Shown here in pieces: positions 17,476-25,592 of a DNA stretch of 64,000 nucleotides (its first letter is position 1; each line of letters starts with the position of its first letter). The position numbers were made by a program, and so were the translations under genes. The stretch comes from Planctomycetota bacterium (GTDB lineage: Bacteria; Planctomycetota; B15-G4; JADJEK01): the NCBI GenBank assembly GCA_016709145.1, contig JADJEK010000002.1:1-64000 (forward strand), written 5' to 3'. A model generated the notes under the pieces. It had not been told where the DNA came from, made no database searches, and worked only from the letters and a program-made list of their open reading frames with translations.

Positions 17476-17995
17476 GGCGAGAGGAGGAGGAGGCGGTTGT
17501 TCCTTCGGGTCAGCGAAGGCGGTGGCCGCCTCCCCCCAACGCCCTTGTCCCGATCACGTCGATGGCTTCTTCTCGCTTCAATGAACGCTGGGGATCGGCG
17601 TGGCGGGGTTCAGGGGGTCTTACTCGACACTCAAAACACCGGTTCGATCAGTCATGGGGTGATCGAGGGAGCACCGTACACGACCGCGGGGATACGACGC
17701 CGGGACCTGCACGACAAGTTCGGTCGGAATCCGATCAAAGTTCGACGGTTTTCGTGCAGGGCTGCGCGCACGCCATGTGTCGCACGTCTGAAACGCTGCT
17801 AAGTTCGTGCACGACGGCATCCATCGTGTGGATATCTGGATCGCGCCCGCAGCGGCCGGGCTCGGCGACGCCGAGGGGCACAAGCGCTTCTCCAACCATT
17901 GATCAGATCTTTGCTTGCGCCGTGACCGGTGTGGCGGAAGGGTGGCTAGGTCCCCTCCGGAGCGCGATCGGGTCGCGACGCCCCGTTGAGCAACA
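17476..17995. other. Non-coding stretch with several stem-loops
   Basis: No frame here looks like protein; codon and residue composition differ from neighbouring genes. Local inverted repeats are clear. TCGATCA/TGATCGA (17644-17650 and 17660-17666) forms a 7-bp stem with a 9-nt loop. CCTGCACGA/TCGTGCAGG (17706-17714 and 17752-17760) closes a 37-nt interior containing TCGG...CCGA. Base composition is less GC-rich than the genes. A small RNA or a decayed region are both possible. Confidence 0.5.
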
Positions 17996-18011
17996 TTGAC
18001 TTTGGCGTCAA
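17996..18011 (+). promoter_or_regulatory. Palindromic MerR-type operator candidate
   Basis: TTGACTTTGGCGTCAA has TTGAC/GTCAA arms around a 6-nt centre, and the left arm doubles as a -35-like TTGACT. A TATCGT lies 16 nt downstream as a possible -10. MerR regulators usually bind a palindrome between -35 and -10, so autoregulation of the MerR gene at 18135 fits. Confidence 0.4.
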
Positions 18012-18134
18012 GGTGCATATCGTCCGGAGCCGAACCAGAGAACCCCGGGCCGCAGTCGATGCGGGCAGCGAGGGCAATGTGGGCAACGTGGAAGTGTGGG
18101 GCGATCCCCGCCGAGTCGACAGGAGCGCGAGGAC

Positions 18135-18662
18135 ATGAGCGATCCCAATCGTCCCGACGCCGGCGCTGCCGACGCATCCGAATCCGAACCCGCGTCTCCT
18201 GACGTGTTGCTGAAGATCGGCGACTTGGCGCGGCTCGCGCAGGTGACGCCGCGCACGGTTCGCTTCTACGAAGACCTCGGCCTGCTGCAGCCGGACAGCC
18301 GCAGCGAAGGCGGCTTCCGCCTGTATCGCGCGGCGCAGCTCCATCGCTTGCGCGCAGTGCTCGCGTTGAAGGACGTCGGGTTCTCGCTCGACGACATCCG
18401 GTCGTACCGCGATCTCGCCAGCGAAGGTGGCATGGCGTTCGGAGTGATGGCGCGGTTGAAAGAGCGCCTGGTCGCCGGCAAGGGCCAGTTGCGCGCGCGC
18501 ATCGAGCGCCTCGAAGCCGCGATGGTGGACCTCGAATTGGCCGAGAAGGTGCTCGGCACCTGCCACGGCTGCGACGCGAAGAAATACGACACGGAGTGTC
18601 ACGACTGCTGGAAGCAAGTCTCGGGCGGCGTGCTGCCCGAGGCGTTGAAGGCCGTGATCTGA
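18135..18662 (+). CDS. MerR-family transcriptional regulator with C-terminal CxxC pairs, 175 aa
   Basis: After an acidic 25-residue leader, the winged helix-turn-helix reads LLKIGDLARLAQVTPRTVRFYEDLGLL, a textbook MerR DNA-binding domain (parts: LLKIGDLARLAQVT, TVRFYEDLGLL). A dimerisation coiled coil spans about residues 95-140. The C-terminus carries GTCHGCDAKKYDTECHDCW, two CxxC pairs eight residues apart, which could bind a metal or sense thiols. ATG 18135 has GAGG just upstream; the frame before it contains no conserved sequence. A palindrome with MerR-operator layout lies about 125 bp upstream. No transporter or detoxification gene is adjacent, so the signal is unknown. Confidence 0.88.
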   Translation: MSDPNRPDAGAADASESEPASPDVLLKIGDLARLAQVTPRTVRFYEDLGLLQPDSRSEGGFRLYRAAQLHRLRAVLALKDVGFSLDDIRSYRDLASEGGMAFGVMARLKERLVAGKGQLRARIERLEAAMVDLELAEKVLGTCHGCDAKKYDTECHDCWKQVSGGVLPEALKAVI

Positions 18663-18692
18663 ATCGATCGACGACGCGCAGGAATCGCACTC

Positions 18693-19943
18693 ATGATCAC
18701 AAGCACCATGGATCCCCGCTCGCTGCTCAAGTCGATTCGTGCTCGCGGATTCGCGACGCACGACGACCTCGACGCGCTGCTTTCCGACGCGACCACGCCG
18801 AAGCGCTTCGAGAAAGCCACGAAGCCGATGCTCACGCAACTCGCCGGCGTCGAGATCCGCGCGTGGGGTACCTACACGGTCGCCAAGGCCGTCCCCGGCA
18901 AGAAGGCGCCGGACGGCTACGGCTTCGAGTTCTTGCTGAAGGGCCACGCGAAGAGCGATCCGCTGCACGCGTACATCAGCGAGATCGTCTGCATCCCGCG
19001 CATGGAGCGCGAGGACGAGCTGCGGCTCGCGCGCCGCCTCGAGTTCGTGCGGCAGCGCTTCCAACGCGCGATCCTCGCGGCCGGCGTGCCGATGCGCACG
19101 GCGCGACTGATCTTGAAGAGCAGTCGGATCCGCTCGCTGGTCGAGCACTCCGAAGGTCGTGAGGGTCTCGCGCGGCACTTGCCGGAAGGCAACCGCTCGA
19201 TCCCGGTGCGTCGCGCGTGCCGTGAGTACAACGCGGTGCGCGAGGAGTTCATCGAGCGCAATCTGCACCTCGTCGTCGCCGCGGCCACGGCGTATCGCAC
19301 CTACGGCGTCCCGGTGCTCGATCTGATCCAAGAAGGCAACGCCGGTCTGATCCGCGCCGTGGAAAAGTTCGACTGGCGCAAGAACGTGCGCTTCCGGACT
19401 TACGCGACGTTCTGGATCCGCCAAGCGATCGAACGCGCGATCGCGTTCAACAAGGGCATCGTGCGCGTGCCCAACTACCTGCAGCAGAAGATGCGCAAGC
19501 TGCGGCGCGAGGGCACGATCGCGAAGAAGAACGAGTTCGTCTCGGTCAGCGACGTCTCGCGCGCCACGGACCTGAACCACACGGTCGCCGGCAGGCTGCT
19601 CGAGATCGAACGCACCACGCGGTCGCTCGACGCACCGATGGGGGCCGAGGGCGACGGCTACTTCGGCGCGACGCTCGAGAGCGAGCGCGAAGAAACCACG
19701 ATCCACGCGTTCGAGATGCCGCTGTTGCGCTCGCGCGTCAGCGAGGTGCTGTCGGCGTTGTCCGAACCCGAGCGCTCGATCCTCGAGCACCGCTACGGCC
19801 TGAACAAGAAAGCGCCGATGACGCTCGAGGAAGTCGGCCGCATGATGAAGGTGTCGCGCGAACGCGTGCGCCAACTCCAGGTCCGCGCATTGCGCAAACT
19901 GCAAGCGCCGAGCCTGATCTCGAAGCTCGCCGGATTCGTCTGA
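18693..19943 (+). CDS. RNA polymerase sigma-70 factor (RpoD/RpoS class), 416 aa
   Basis: Residues about 8-40 resemble sigma region 1.1 (LLKSIRARGFATHDDLDALL). Region 1.2 is KSDPLHAYISEIVCIP. Region 2 is VREEFIERNLHLVVAAATAY with DLIQEGNAGLIRAVEKFDW and the -10-recognition helix FRTYATFWIRQAIERAI. Region 3 follows, and region 4 ends ERSILEHRYGLN...TLEEVGRMMKVSRERVRQLQ. All core elements are present, so it should direct transcription. A roughly 85-residue insertion between regions 1.2 and 2 lengthens it. It follows the MerR gene by 30 nt and may be co-transcribed. Whether it is the housekeeping or an alternative factor cannot be told from one window. Confidence 0.9.
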   Translation: MITSTMDPRSLLKSIRARGFATHDDLDALLSDATTPKRFEKATKPMLTQLAGVEIRAWGTYTVAKAVPGKKAPDGYGFEFLLKGHAKSDPLHAYISEIVCIPRMEREDELRLARRLEFVRQRFQRAILAAGVPMRTARLILKSSRIRSLVEHSEGREGLARHLPEGNRSIPVRRACREYNAVREEFIERNLHLVVAAATAYRTYGVPVLDLIQEGNAGLIRAVEKFDWRKNVRFRTYATFWIRQAIERAIAFNKGIVRVPNYLQQKMRKLRREGTIAKKNEFVSVSDVSRATDLNHTVAGRLLEIERTTRSLDAPMGAEGDGYFGATLESEREETTIHAFEMPLLRSRVSEVLSALSEPERSILEHRYGLNKKAPMTLEEVGRMMKVSRERVRQLQVRALRKLQAPSLISKLAGFV

Positions 19944-19981
19944 TCGTCGAGAACGGGCGGTCCCTGCGCCGGTCGACCGCC

Positions 19982-20950
19982 TCATTTCCCGGTGACGAGG
20001 TGTTCGATCCACCGAAAGATGCCCCGCGGAGGTCCCTTTCGGACCGACCGCGCGCCGAGCCACTGCGCGAACGTCTCGCCGTACGCCAGTCGGCGTGCGA
20101 ATCGCAGCTGCGCGTCGCGCTCCCGCGGCGGTAGATCGAGCGCATCGACTTGCGCGCGATAGACGCCGAATTGTGCGCGGCTGTTGCGGCGCGCGTCCGC
20201 GAACGTCGGCACCGTCAGCACGCCGAACAAGTCGTGCAAGTTGGCGTGATCGAGGTAGATGCGCTTCGCCTCGGCCCACGCGCCGTCGTCGTGCGAGTGG
20301 ATCACCGTGGAGCGGGGTTCGAACACGAGCGCGAGCCCGGCCTCGATCACGCTCTTCGCCCAGGCCACGTCCTCGCCGAAACGGCGCGAGGGCAACGGGA
20401 ATCGCCGCCAGACTTCACGCCGCATCGACGAAGCGACGTCGTCGAACGCGCAGCGGAACAGACGCTGCATCGGCTCGAGTTGCGCCAGCGACTCGCCCGG
20501 CGCGAGGCGTTGGATCTGCCGTTCCGTGCGCCCCGCGGCCCAACGCTCGAGGCGATGCTTCAAGAACGGCGAGCAGTCCGGATACGGCACTTGCCGGCTG
20601 TAGGCCCCGGCGACGTCGTCGATCGCGTCGTACGCGGAGACCAGCGCTTCGAGCCAGTGCTCGTCGGCAGGCGTCGCGTCCTGGACCATGCACACGATCA
20701 CGTCGCCATCGGTTTCGGAGATCGCCTGGTTGCGCGTGCGGCCGTGGTCGAACTCGGACTTCGCGATGCGCTTCCTGCGCACGTTGCGGCGCTCGAGTTC
20801 CTCCCAGGTCCCGTCGGCCGACGCGGTGTCGACGCAGTACAGCTCGAACGGGAACGAGCAGCGTTGCGCGAGGATGCCGTCGAGGACGCGCGAGAACAGC
20901 GGCATCCCGTTGTGCGTCGGTAGGACGATCGAGACCTTGCGCGGCCGCAT
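19982..20950 (-). CDS. GT2-family glycosyltransferase (rhamnosyltransferase-like), 322 aa
   Basis: KVSIVLPTHNGMPLFSRVLDG opens the GT-A fold (parts: VSIVLPTHNG, LFSRVLDGIL), followed by ELYCVDTASADGTWEELE and the DGDVIVCMVQDATP loop with the metal-site acidic residues. FDHGRTRNQAI is characteristic of the rhamnosyltransferase-like branch. It starts 10 nt after the flavin mutase-like gene in the same direction, so both probably act on one surface polysaccharide. Acceptor and sugar are unknown. Confidence 0.88.
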   Translation of the reverse strand: MRPRKVSIVLPTHNGMPLFSRVLDGILAQRCSFPFELYCVDTASADGTWEELERRNVRRKRIAKSEFDHGRTRNQAISETDGDVIVCMVQDATPADEHWLEALVSAYDAIDDVAGAYSRQVPYPDCSPFLKHRLERWAAGRTERQIQRLAPGESLAQLEPMQRLFRCAFDDVASSMRREVWRRFPLPSRRFGEDVAWAKSVIEAGLALVFEPRSTVIHSHDDGAWAEAKRIYLDHANLHDLFGVLTVPTFADARRNSRAQFGVYRAQVDALDLPPRERDAQLRFARRLAYGETFAQWLGARSVRKGPPRGIFRWIEHLVTGK

Positions 20951-20960
20951 CGTCCCTCCG

Positions 20961-22262
20961 TCAACGCGCCGCGGCGAGCAGTCGGTCGACCGTCGCGCGT
21001 GCGGCGATCACGCATTGGTCCGAGTTGAAGTAGTCGAACCGCCCGAACCGCCCGAGCGGCAGCACGCCGAGCGCCTCGATGCCGTCGATCGCGGTCCGCC
21101 GCTTCTGCGTGAAGTCCTGGTCGAACAGGATGTACGCCCACTCGTTCTGGAAGTGGTGGACCAGATCCACGGCGTCCTTGCGCAGCAGACCCTCGCGGTG
21201 GAACGCATCGCGCAACGCGTCGAGCCAGCCCTGCGTGATCGCGAGCGGACCCGCGTGCGTCACTTCGGCAAGGATCGATGCGCGTCCCGCGGGCGCGTTG
21301 TCGGGCGAATAGTTCGACAGGAACGTGATGCGGTTCGCCGGGCCCTGCGACGCGTGCGGCAGGTAGATCCACGAGTACGGCTTGACCGACTCGCGATCGA
21401 TCCCGAACAGGATGCTCGTCAACGAGCGATGCTGCAGCGACTTCGCCGCCGCGCGCGCTTGCGTCGAGAGTCCGCGCAACACGTCGGCGAGGATCGGCAG
21501 CGGGATCGTCGAGATCACGCGGTCGAACGACGTGCCGTCGACGTCGTAGTGCTCGCCCTTCTTCTCGACCGACTTCACTTCGACGTTCGTGAGCAGCGCC
21601 GCGCCGAGCGGTCGCGCCATGCGGTCGTAGAGGTCTTGGAAGCCGCCACGGCGCGGGTAGTGGAAGTTCAGTTGGTGCGTGTAGCCCTCGACGCGCTGCC
21701 CCAGTGCCGCGCGCAGCACGTCCTCGAGCGGGGCATCGGGCACGCGGCCCTCGACCCAGTCGATGCCGACGTCCGCGAGGTCCGCTTTCCAGATCTTCTC
21801 GTTGTACGGGACCATGAACAGCGCGGCGATGCCGGCGCCCATGCGGTGGTCGATCCAGGCGCGGAAGTCGCGCGGCGTCGGCGCTCCGCCTTTGCGCGCG
21901 ACGTAGGCATCGACGTACCCGTTCAAGCACGCGATGCGGTCGTCGAGATCGAGGTCACCGAGTCCGTTCTCGAACGGGTAATGCACCCAACGGCCCTTGA
22001 ACAGGATCTTGGTGTCGCGGCGCGTCGCGACCAGTTCGCCCGGCCCGTAATGGCCGTGCATGAACTGGCGACACCAGTCGTTCTTGGTGAACAGGATGTG
22101 ACCGCCGGCGCGGTCGAACACGTAGCCGTTCACGGTGTCGCTGCGGACCAGTCCGCCGGGCTCGCGGTCCTTCTCGAAGATCGTGACGGCGTGTCCCGCC
22201 TCGACCAGGAATCGAGCCGCCGCAATGCCGGAGATGCCGCCGCCGAGGATCGCGATCTTCAT
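20961..22262 (-). CDS. FAD-dependent UDP-galactopyranose-mutase/PPOX-like protein, 433 aa
   Basis: The dinucleotide loop is KIAILGGGISGIAAARFLVEAG, with EKDREPGGLVRSDTVNGYVFDRAGGHILF behind it (parts: ILGGGISGIAAARF, EKDREPGGL, FDRAGGHILF). The mid region has MVPYNEKIWKADL and the C-terminus has a GRFDYFNSDQCV segment. These are marks of the amine-oxidase/UGM-like flavoproteins found in polysaccharide loci, including ring-contracting mutases and related enzymes. Partnership with the adjacent glycosyltransferase supports a sugar role over a haem one. The start is the only ATG at the conserved N-terminus. Confidence 0.8.
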   Translation of the reverse strand: MKIAILGGGISGIAAARFLVEAGHAVTIFEKDREPGGLVRSDTVNGYVFDRAGGHILFTKNDWCRQFMHGHYGPGELVATRRDTKILFKGRWVHYPFENGLGDLDLDDRIACLNGYVDAYVARKGGAPTPRDFRAWIDHRMGAGIAALFMVPYNEKIWKADLADVGIDWVEGRVPDAPLEDVLRAALGQRVEGYTHQLNFHYPRRGGFQDLYDRMARPLGAALLTNVEVKSVEKKGEHYDVDGTSFDRVISTIPLPILADVLRGLSTQARAAAKSLQHRSLTSILFGIDRESVKPYSWIYLPHASQGPANRITFLSNYSPDNAPAGRASILAEVTHAGPLAITQGWLDALRDAFHREGLLRKDAVDLVHHFQNEWAYILFDQDFTQKRRTAIDGIEALGVLPLGRFGRFDYFNSDQCVIAARATVDRLLAAAR

Positions 22263-22325
22263 GCGAGAGAGGTTCGGACCGTGGTTGGGTCGAGCTTGAC
22301 GGGCTCGGCGGATGCGGAAGGCGGG

Positions 22326-22339
22326 GAGCATAGCAGCCC
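22326..22339 (-). promoter_or_regulatory. Candidate -10 region of the flavoprotein-GT2 operon
   Basis: Read on the minus strand the 14-mer is GGGCTGCTATGCTC, identical to 13398-13411. TATGCT (22327-22332) lies about 65 nt before the ATG at 22262. Confidence 0.35.
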
Positions 22340-22386
22340 GCTGAAAAAGCCAGCCGGCGGAGCATCTCGATCGCTCCGCGCGCCGT

Positions 22387-22406
22387 TCCGCCGGAATTCC
22401 GGCGGA
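22387..22406. repeat. Perfect 20-bp palindrome
   Basis: TCCGCCGGAATTCCGGCGGA is self-complementary over all 20 bases. It lies between two divergent genes, 49 nt before the MFS start codon. It may be an operator or a cruciform or stem-loop. The half ATTCCGGCGGAC reappears at about 40238, upstream of the protein kinase. Confidence 0.7.
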
Positions 22407-22454
22407 CGGAAGATCCCGCGCGCGAGTGTCGCGCGCTGCGTAGAGTCGCGCTCC

Positions 22455-23639
22455 GTGAAGTCGTCGCCGACGCCCACCGCACTGTCCCGCGCGCAGTACT
22501 TCGGCCTGTTCCTCGCGGTCTTCGCGGCGGCAGCGGGCACGCAGGCGCTGGTGTCGTTGCATCCGCAGCTCGAGGCCGAGTACGACATCGACGTCGTTTC
22601 CGCGCGTGGCCTGACGGCGGTCTACACGATCGGCTACGGCGTCGCGGGCTTGCTGCTCGGCCCGTTGGCCGCGCGCTTCGGCAAGGCGCGCCTGCTGCGG
22701 CGCATGCTGGTCGTGTTCGCGATCGCGAATGCGGTGTTGTTCTGCGGGCCGCCGCTGTGGGCGTTCTACGCGCTGCGTTTGCTGTCGGGCGCCGCCGCCG
22801 GCGCGTTGTTCGCGTCGCTGCAAGTCGTCATCGCCGATGCCGTGCCGTTCGAACGTCGCGGTCGCGCGCTCGCGATCGTGATGGCCGGGTCGTTCGTCGC
22901 GGCGATCCTCGTGTTGTGGGCTTCCACGCGGTTGTCCCGCTTCGGCGTGTTCTCGGTGTTCGCGTTGATCGCGGTCTGCGCGCTGTTTTCCTTCGCGCTG
23001 GCGCCGCGCCGCTCGTCGGGAGGCGCCGAGCCCGCGCGCGTCGGTGCCGCCGCGTTGTCGCGCGATCGGCGCGTCCTTGCCGCGCTGGGAGTCACCGCGC
23101 TGAACACGTTGGCCGCGTTCGCCGTGATCGGGTCGTTCGCGGGCCATCTCGACCAGCAGTTCGCGGTGACCCCGGCGCAGAAGGAGACCTTCTTCCTCGT
23201 GCTCGGGCTCGCGAGCCTGCCCGGCGTGTTCCTGGCCGCCACGCTGTCGGATCGGCTCGGCAAGCGGCGCAGTGTCGCGATCGCGTTGGCCGCGTCCCTC
23301 GCGCTGTCGCCGGCGTTGGTCGCGACCGATTCGTTCCAGGCCTTCGTCGTCTGTGGTGGGGTGCTCGCCGCGTGCTCGGCGCTGCGCCAAGGACCGTTCG
23401 CGGCGCTGCTGACGCAGCTCGTCGATTCGCGCCAGCGTCCGCGCTTGCTCGGATGGAACGGCTTCGCCTCGGGGATCGGCATCGCGCTCGGTCAATTGCT
23501 CGGCGGCTTCGCGCACGAACGCGGCGGTTTCTTGGCCGCGGTGACCGTGTCGGCCGTGGCATTGGTCGGATCGCTCGTGCTGCTGCTTCAGGTCCGCGTC
23601 GACGAATCGCCGAAGAGAGTGCTTCCCGCCGGAGGCTGA
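22455..23639 (+). CDS. MFS transporter, 394 aa
   Basis: Twelve hydrophobic helices are visible. The loop between helices 2 and 3 reads GPLAARFGKARLLRR and its counterpart in the second half AATLSDRLGKRRSVAIA, both versions of the MFS G-x-x-x-D-R-x-G-[RK] motif. The helix-4/5 loop has DAVPFERRGRALAI. This half-symmetry is typical of 12-helix drug or sugar efflux permeases. GTG 22455 fits the first helix; no better start is present. The substrate is unknown. A TTG-initiated gene for a solute-binding-like protein follows after 4 nt, so they are probably co-transcribed. Confidence 0.85.
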   Translation: MKSSPTPTALSRAQYFGLFLAVFAAAAGTQALVSLHPQLEAEYDIDVVSARGLTAVYTIGYGVAGLLLGPLAARFGKARLLRRMLVVFAIANAVLFCGPPLWAFYALRLLSGAAAGALFASLQVVIADAVPFERRGRALAIVMAGSFVAAILVLWASTRLSRFGVFSVFALIAVCALFSFALAPRRSSGGAEPARVGAAALSRDRRVLAALGVTALNTLAAFAVIGSFAGHLDQQFAVTPAQKETFFLVLGLASLPGVFLAATLSDRLGKRRSVAIALAASLALSPALVATDSFQAFVVCGGVLAACSALRQGPFAALLTQLVDSRQRPRLLGWNGFASGIGIALGQLLGGFAHERGGFLAAVTVSAVALVGSLVLLLQVRVDESPKRVLPAGG

Positions 23640-23643
23640 ACCC

Positions 23644-24690
23644 TTGTTCGCGTGCGTCGTGCTTGCCTTGCTCGTGGCCGTGTCCGATCCACTCCCGCGC
23701 GAACGCGTGGTGCTGTGTGGACTGTCGTCGGCCGCGGCGACGCGGCTTCAGGTTGCGTGCGACGGTCGACCTGACCTCGTGGTGCGAGCGATTCCCGCGA
23801 ACGCATTGGCCGACGTGATCGCGGCCGATCAGGCCGCGGTCGTGATGGCGTTCGGGTTCCCCGTGCCGAGCTTGCGCGCTGCGGTGCGCGCCCAACTGCT
23901 CGCGCCGCTGCCGGATTCGGTCGTCGTCGCGTGCCCGGACCTGATCGACGCGCAACGATCCGCATTGCCGTTGTTCATCGACCCGCTCGTCGTCGCGCGC
24001 GGCGCCGACGGCACGGCCGCGTGGATCCCGACGTGGGACGCGCTCGATGCCGACGGCGTCGCCGACGCGCTGGTGTTCGAGGCGCCCCGAGCCGGCACCG
24101 CCAGCGCGGCGTGGTTCGCCGCGCTCTCCGCGCGCGACGGACGCGGCGCGTCCGAGCGCATCGAGCGACTTCTGCGGGCGGCCGGACCGAATCTCGTGAA
24201 CGATGCCGGCGCGGTCGTCCAGCGCGTGGCGGCCCTCGGTCCGCGCGCGCTGGCGTTGCTGCGGCGTAGCGATGCGCGCAGCGATGCGCGTCTGGTGTTC
24301 GACGATCTCGCACCGGCGGCCGTCGAGGCACCGGCGGTGCTCATCGGAGTCTCGCTCGGGTTCGGCGCGTCCGGCATCGATCCCGCGTGCATCGCGGCCT
24401 TGCTCGACCCCGCACTCGCGCGTGACCTCGCGGAGTCCGAGGGGCTGCTGCTCGCGCTGCCGGTCGATGCGACGCCGCTCGACGTGATGCCGACGCGTCG
24501 TCTGCTCGCCAAGACGCTCGAACTCGAGGACGAAGTCCTGACCGACCTGGCGCGGCAGCGACATCGCGGCGAGTCGGAAGGCGCCGCGAGCGCCTCGGAG
24601 TGGTTCGACGTCGTGGCGATCGTCGGTCTGGTCACGGCGATCTCGATCTACCTATGGCGGCGTCGCCGCATCGACGCCGCGTCGGGTTGA
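23644..24690 (+). CDS. Exported protein with C-terminal membrane anchor, solute-binding-like, 348 aa
   Basis: The TTG start gives an N-terminus that is a hydrophobic signal (residues 1-15). The body alternates short beta strands and helices (VVLCGLSSAAATRLQ, VVMAFGFPVP, VVVACPDLID, NLVNDAGAVVQRVAALGP), reminiscent of type II periplasmic binding proteins such as iron or ferric-chelate binders; this is weak. The C-terminus ends in a membrane helix (about 319-337) followed by WRRRRID, giving a tail anchor with a short cytoplasmic end. An anchored binding protein directly after an MFS transporter is unusual. Confidence 0.65.
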   Translation: MFACVVLALLVAVSDPLPRERVVLCGLSSAAATRLQVACDGRPDLVVRAIPANALADVIAADQAAVVMAFGFPVPSLRAAVRAQLLAPLPDSVVVACPDLIDAQRSALPLFIDPLVVARGADGTAAWIPTWDALDADGVADALVFEAPRAGTASAAWFAALSARDGRGASERIERLLRAAGPNLVNDAGAVVQRVAALGPRALALLRRSDARSDARLVFDDLAPAAVEAPAVLIGVSLGFGASGIDPACIAALLDPALARDLAESEGLLLALPVDATPLDVMPTRRLLAKTLELEDEVLTDLARQRHRGESEGAASASEWFDVVAIVGLVTAISIYLWRRRRIDAASG

Positions 24691-24832
24691 CCAGGGGCCA
24701 CGATCCGTCCCTCTCGGGCGACCTCGGCCGACCCCGCGCAAGGCGCGTCGGGACGCCCAGGAAAGATCGGTTTTCGACTGCCCGGCATCCAGTTCGGCCC
24801 GTAGAACCGTCGATTCTCACCACGAACCCAGG

Positions 24833-25261
24833 ATGCCCGTGCCCATGGCCGACGAGAAGCGTACGAAGCCCGGAACCGACGAAGCACCGGCGGGAAAGCC
24901 CGGCGCCGATGGTCGCCGTCCCGATCCCAAGCTGCGGTCGTACGCGTTGCTCGAGAAGGACACGATGGCGCTGTACATGAGCTTCTACAAGCACACGTAC
25001 GGCAAGAGCGTGCTCGACCGCAAGACGAAGGAACTGATCGCGATCGCCGTCGCGCTGGCGACCAACTGCAAGAACTGCCTCGAGGGGCACCTGAAGAAGG
25101 CGATCAAGGGCGGCGCGACCAAGGCCGAGATCTCCGAGACGCTGGCCGTCACGCTCGGCGTGGCCGCCGCGACCATCGTCGATCGCTCGGACATCGCCGC
25201 CGCGAACCTCGGCCTCGACCTCGACCGTTGGTTCCTGCCCGACGAAGACACCGCGAGCTGA
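24833..25261 (+). CDS. Carboxymuconolactone-decarboxylase/AhpD-like protein, 142 aa
   Basis: After a hydrophilic leader of about 35 residues, the CMD fold appears: DRKTKELIAIAVALATNCKNC (parts: KTKELIAIAVALA, NCKNCLEGHLKKA), then GATKAEISETLAVTLGVAAA. The CxxC pair followed by His (CKNCLEGH) is the redox centre of the AhpD branch, which reduces peroxiredoxin partners or acts on alkyl peroxides. Starts at 24833 and 24845 are both in frame; I keep the first because the AGG before it is the only weak binding site. A strong hairpin follows the stop codon immediately. Confidence 0.85.
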   Translation: MPVPMADEKRTKPGTDEAPAGKPGADGRRPDPKLRSYALLEKDTMALYMSFYKHTYGKSVLDRKTKELIAIAVALATNCKNCLEGHLKKAIKGGATKAEISETLAVTLGVAAATIVDRSDIAAANLGLDLDRWFLPDEDTAS

Positions 25262-25296
25262 GAGAACGTGAATCAATCCGATTGATTCGCGTTCTC
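25262..25296 (+). terminator. 16-bp hairpin directly after the AhpD-like gene
   Basis: GAGAACGTGAATCAAT and ATTGATTCGCGTTCTC pair over 16 positions (one G-T) with a 3-nt loop, starting one base after the stop codon. No T-run follows. It is probably a terminator or an mRNA-end stabiliser. Confidence 0.6.
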
Positions 25297-25592
25297 GGCC
25301 TCACCAGGTGTTGCTCGGCGACGGCAGTCGCCGCCCTATTCACCAGGCACAGATGATTCGCGTTGGACTCACGCGATTCATCCATGAGTACGGCGGCTGC
25401 CGCCGCCTCGGACACCTTGTGGGTTCGGCCGAGAACAAATTGGGGGCGGCCCCCAATTTCTTCACGGCCTCTGACTGCAGCGGCGAGTCGACCTGGCGCG
25501 TAGACACGCACTGCGGAGTCCCGATGCGGATTCCGGTCGTGACTCTGCTTCAATCCTCATCCTCAATTTCGGTCCTCCTGAAGGAGATCCTC
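25297..25592. other. 296-bp structured intergenic region
   Basis: No gene is supported. Several short inverted repeats are present: GGCGAC/GTCGCC at about 25317, GGCGGC/GCCGCC at about 25393, a GATTCGCGT...ACGCGATTC pair near 25355-25380 with one mismatch, and the perfect hairpin at 25437-25459. The last 12 bases carry AAGGAG, the binding site of the following gene. A long leader or small RNA is possible. Confidence 0.5.
25437..25459 (+). terminator. Perfect 10-bp hairpin, terminator-like
   Basis: AAATTGGGGG, loop CGG, CCCCCAATTT. The strand continues CTTC, so on the + strand it has an A-rich left foot and a short U-rich right foot, as in factor-independent terminators. It sits 134 nt upstream of the next start codon, so it could act as a leader attenuator. 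Confidence 0.5.

Noticed and set aside
17460..17999. 179-residue open frame
   Set aside because: Composition is unlike the neighbouring proteins, it begins inside the inverted repeat, and it is interrupted in function by stem-loops; treated as non-coding.
22313..22345. Factor-independent terminator based on the GAAAAAG run
   Set aside because: There is no stable hairpin beside it, and its surroundings match the 14-mer promoter motif instead.
20961..23516. Very long minus-strand frame covering the MFS gene region
   Set aside because: Only the part up to 22262 has flavoprotein homology-like motifs; the rest is the complement of the MFS gene with Arg/Glu/Gln-rich shadow composition.
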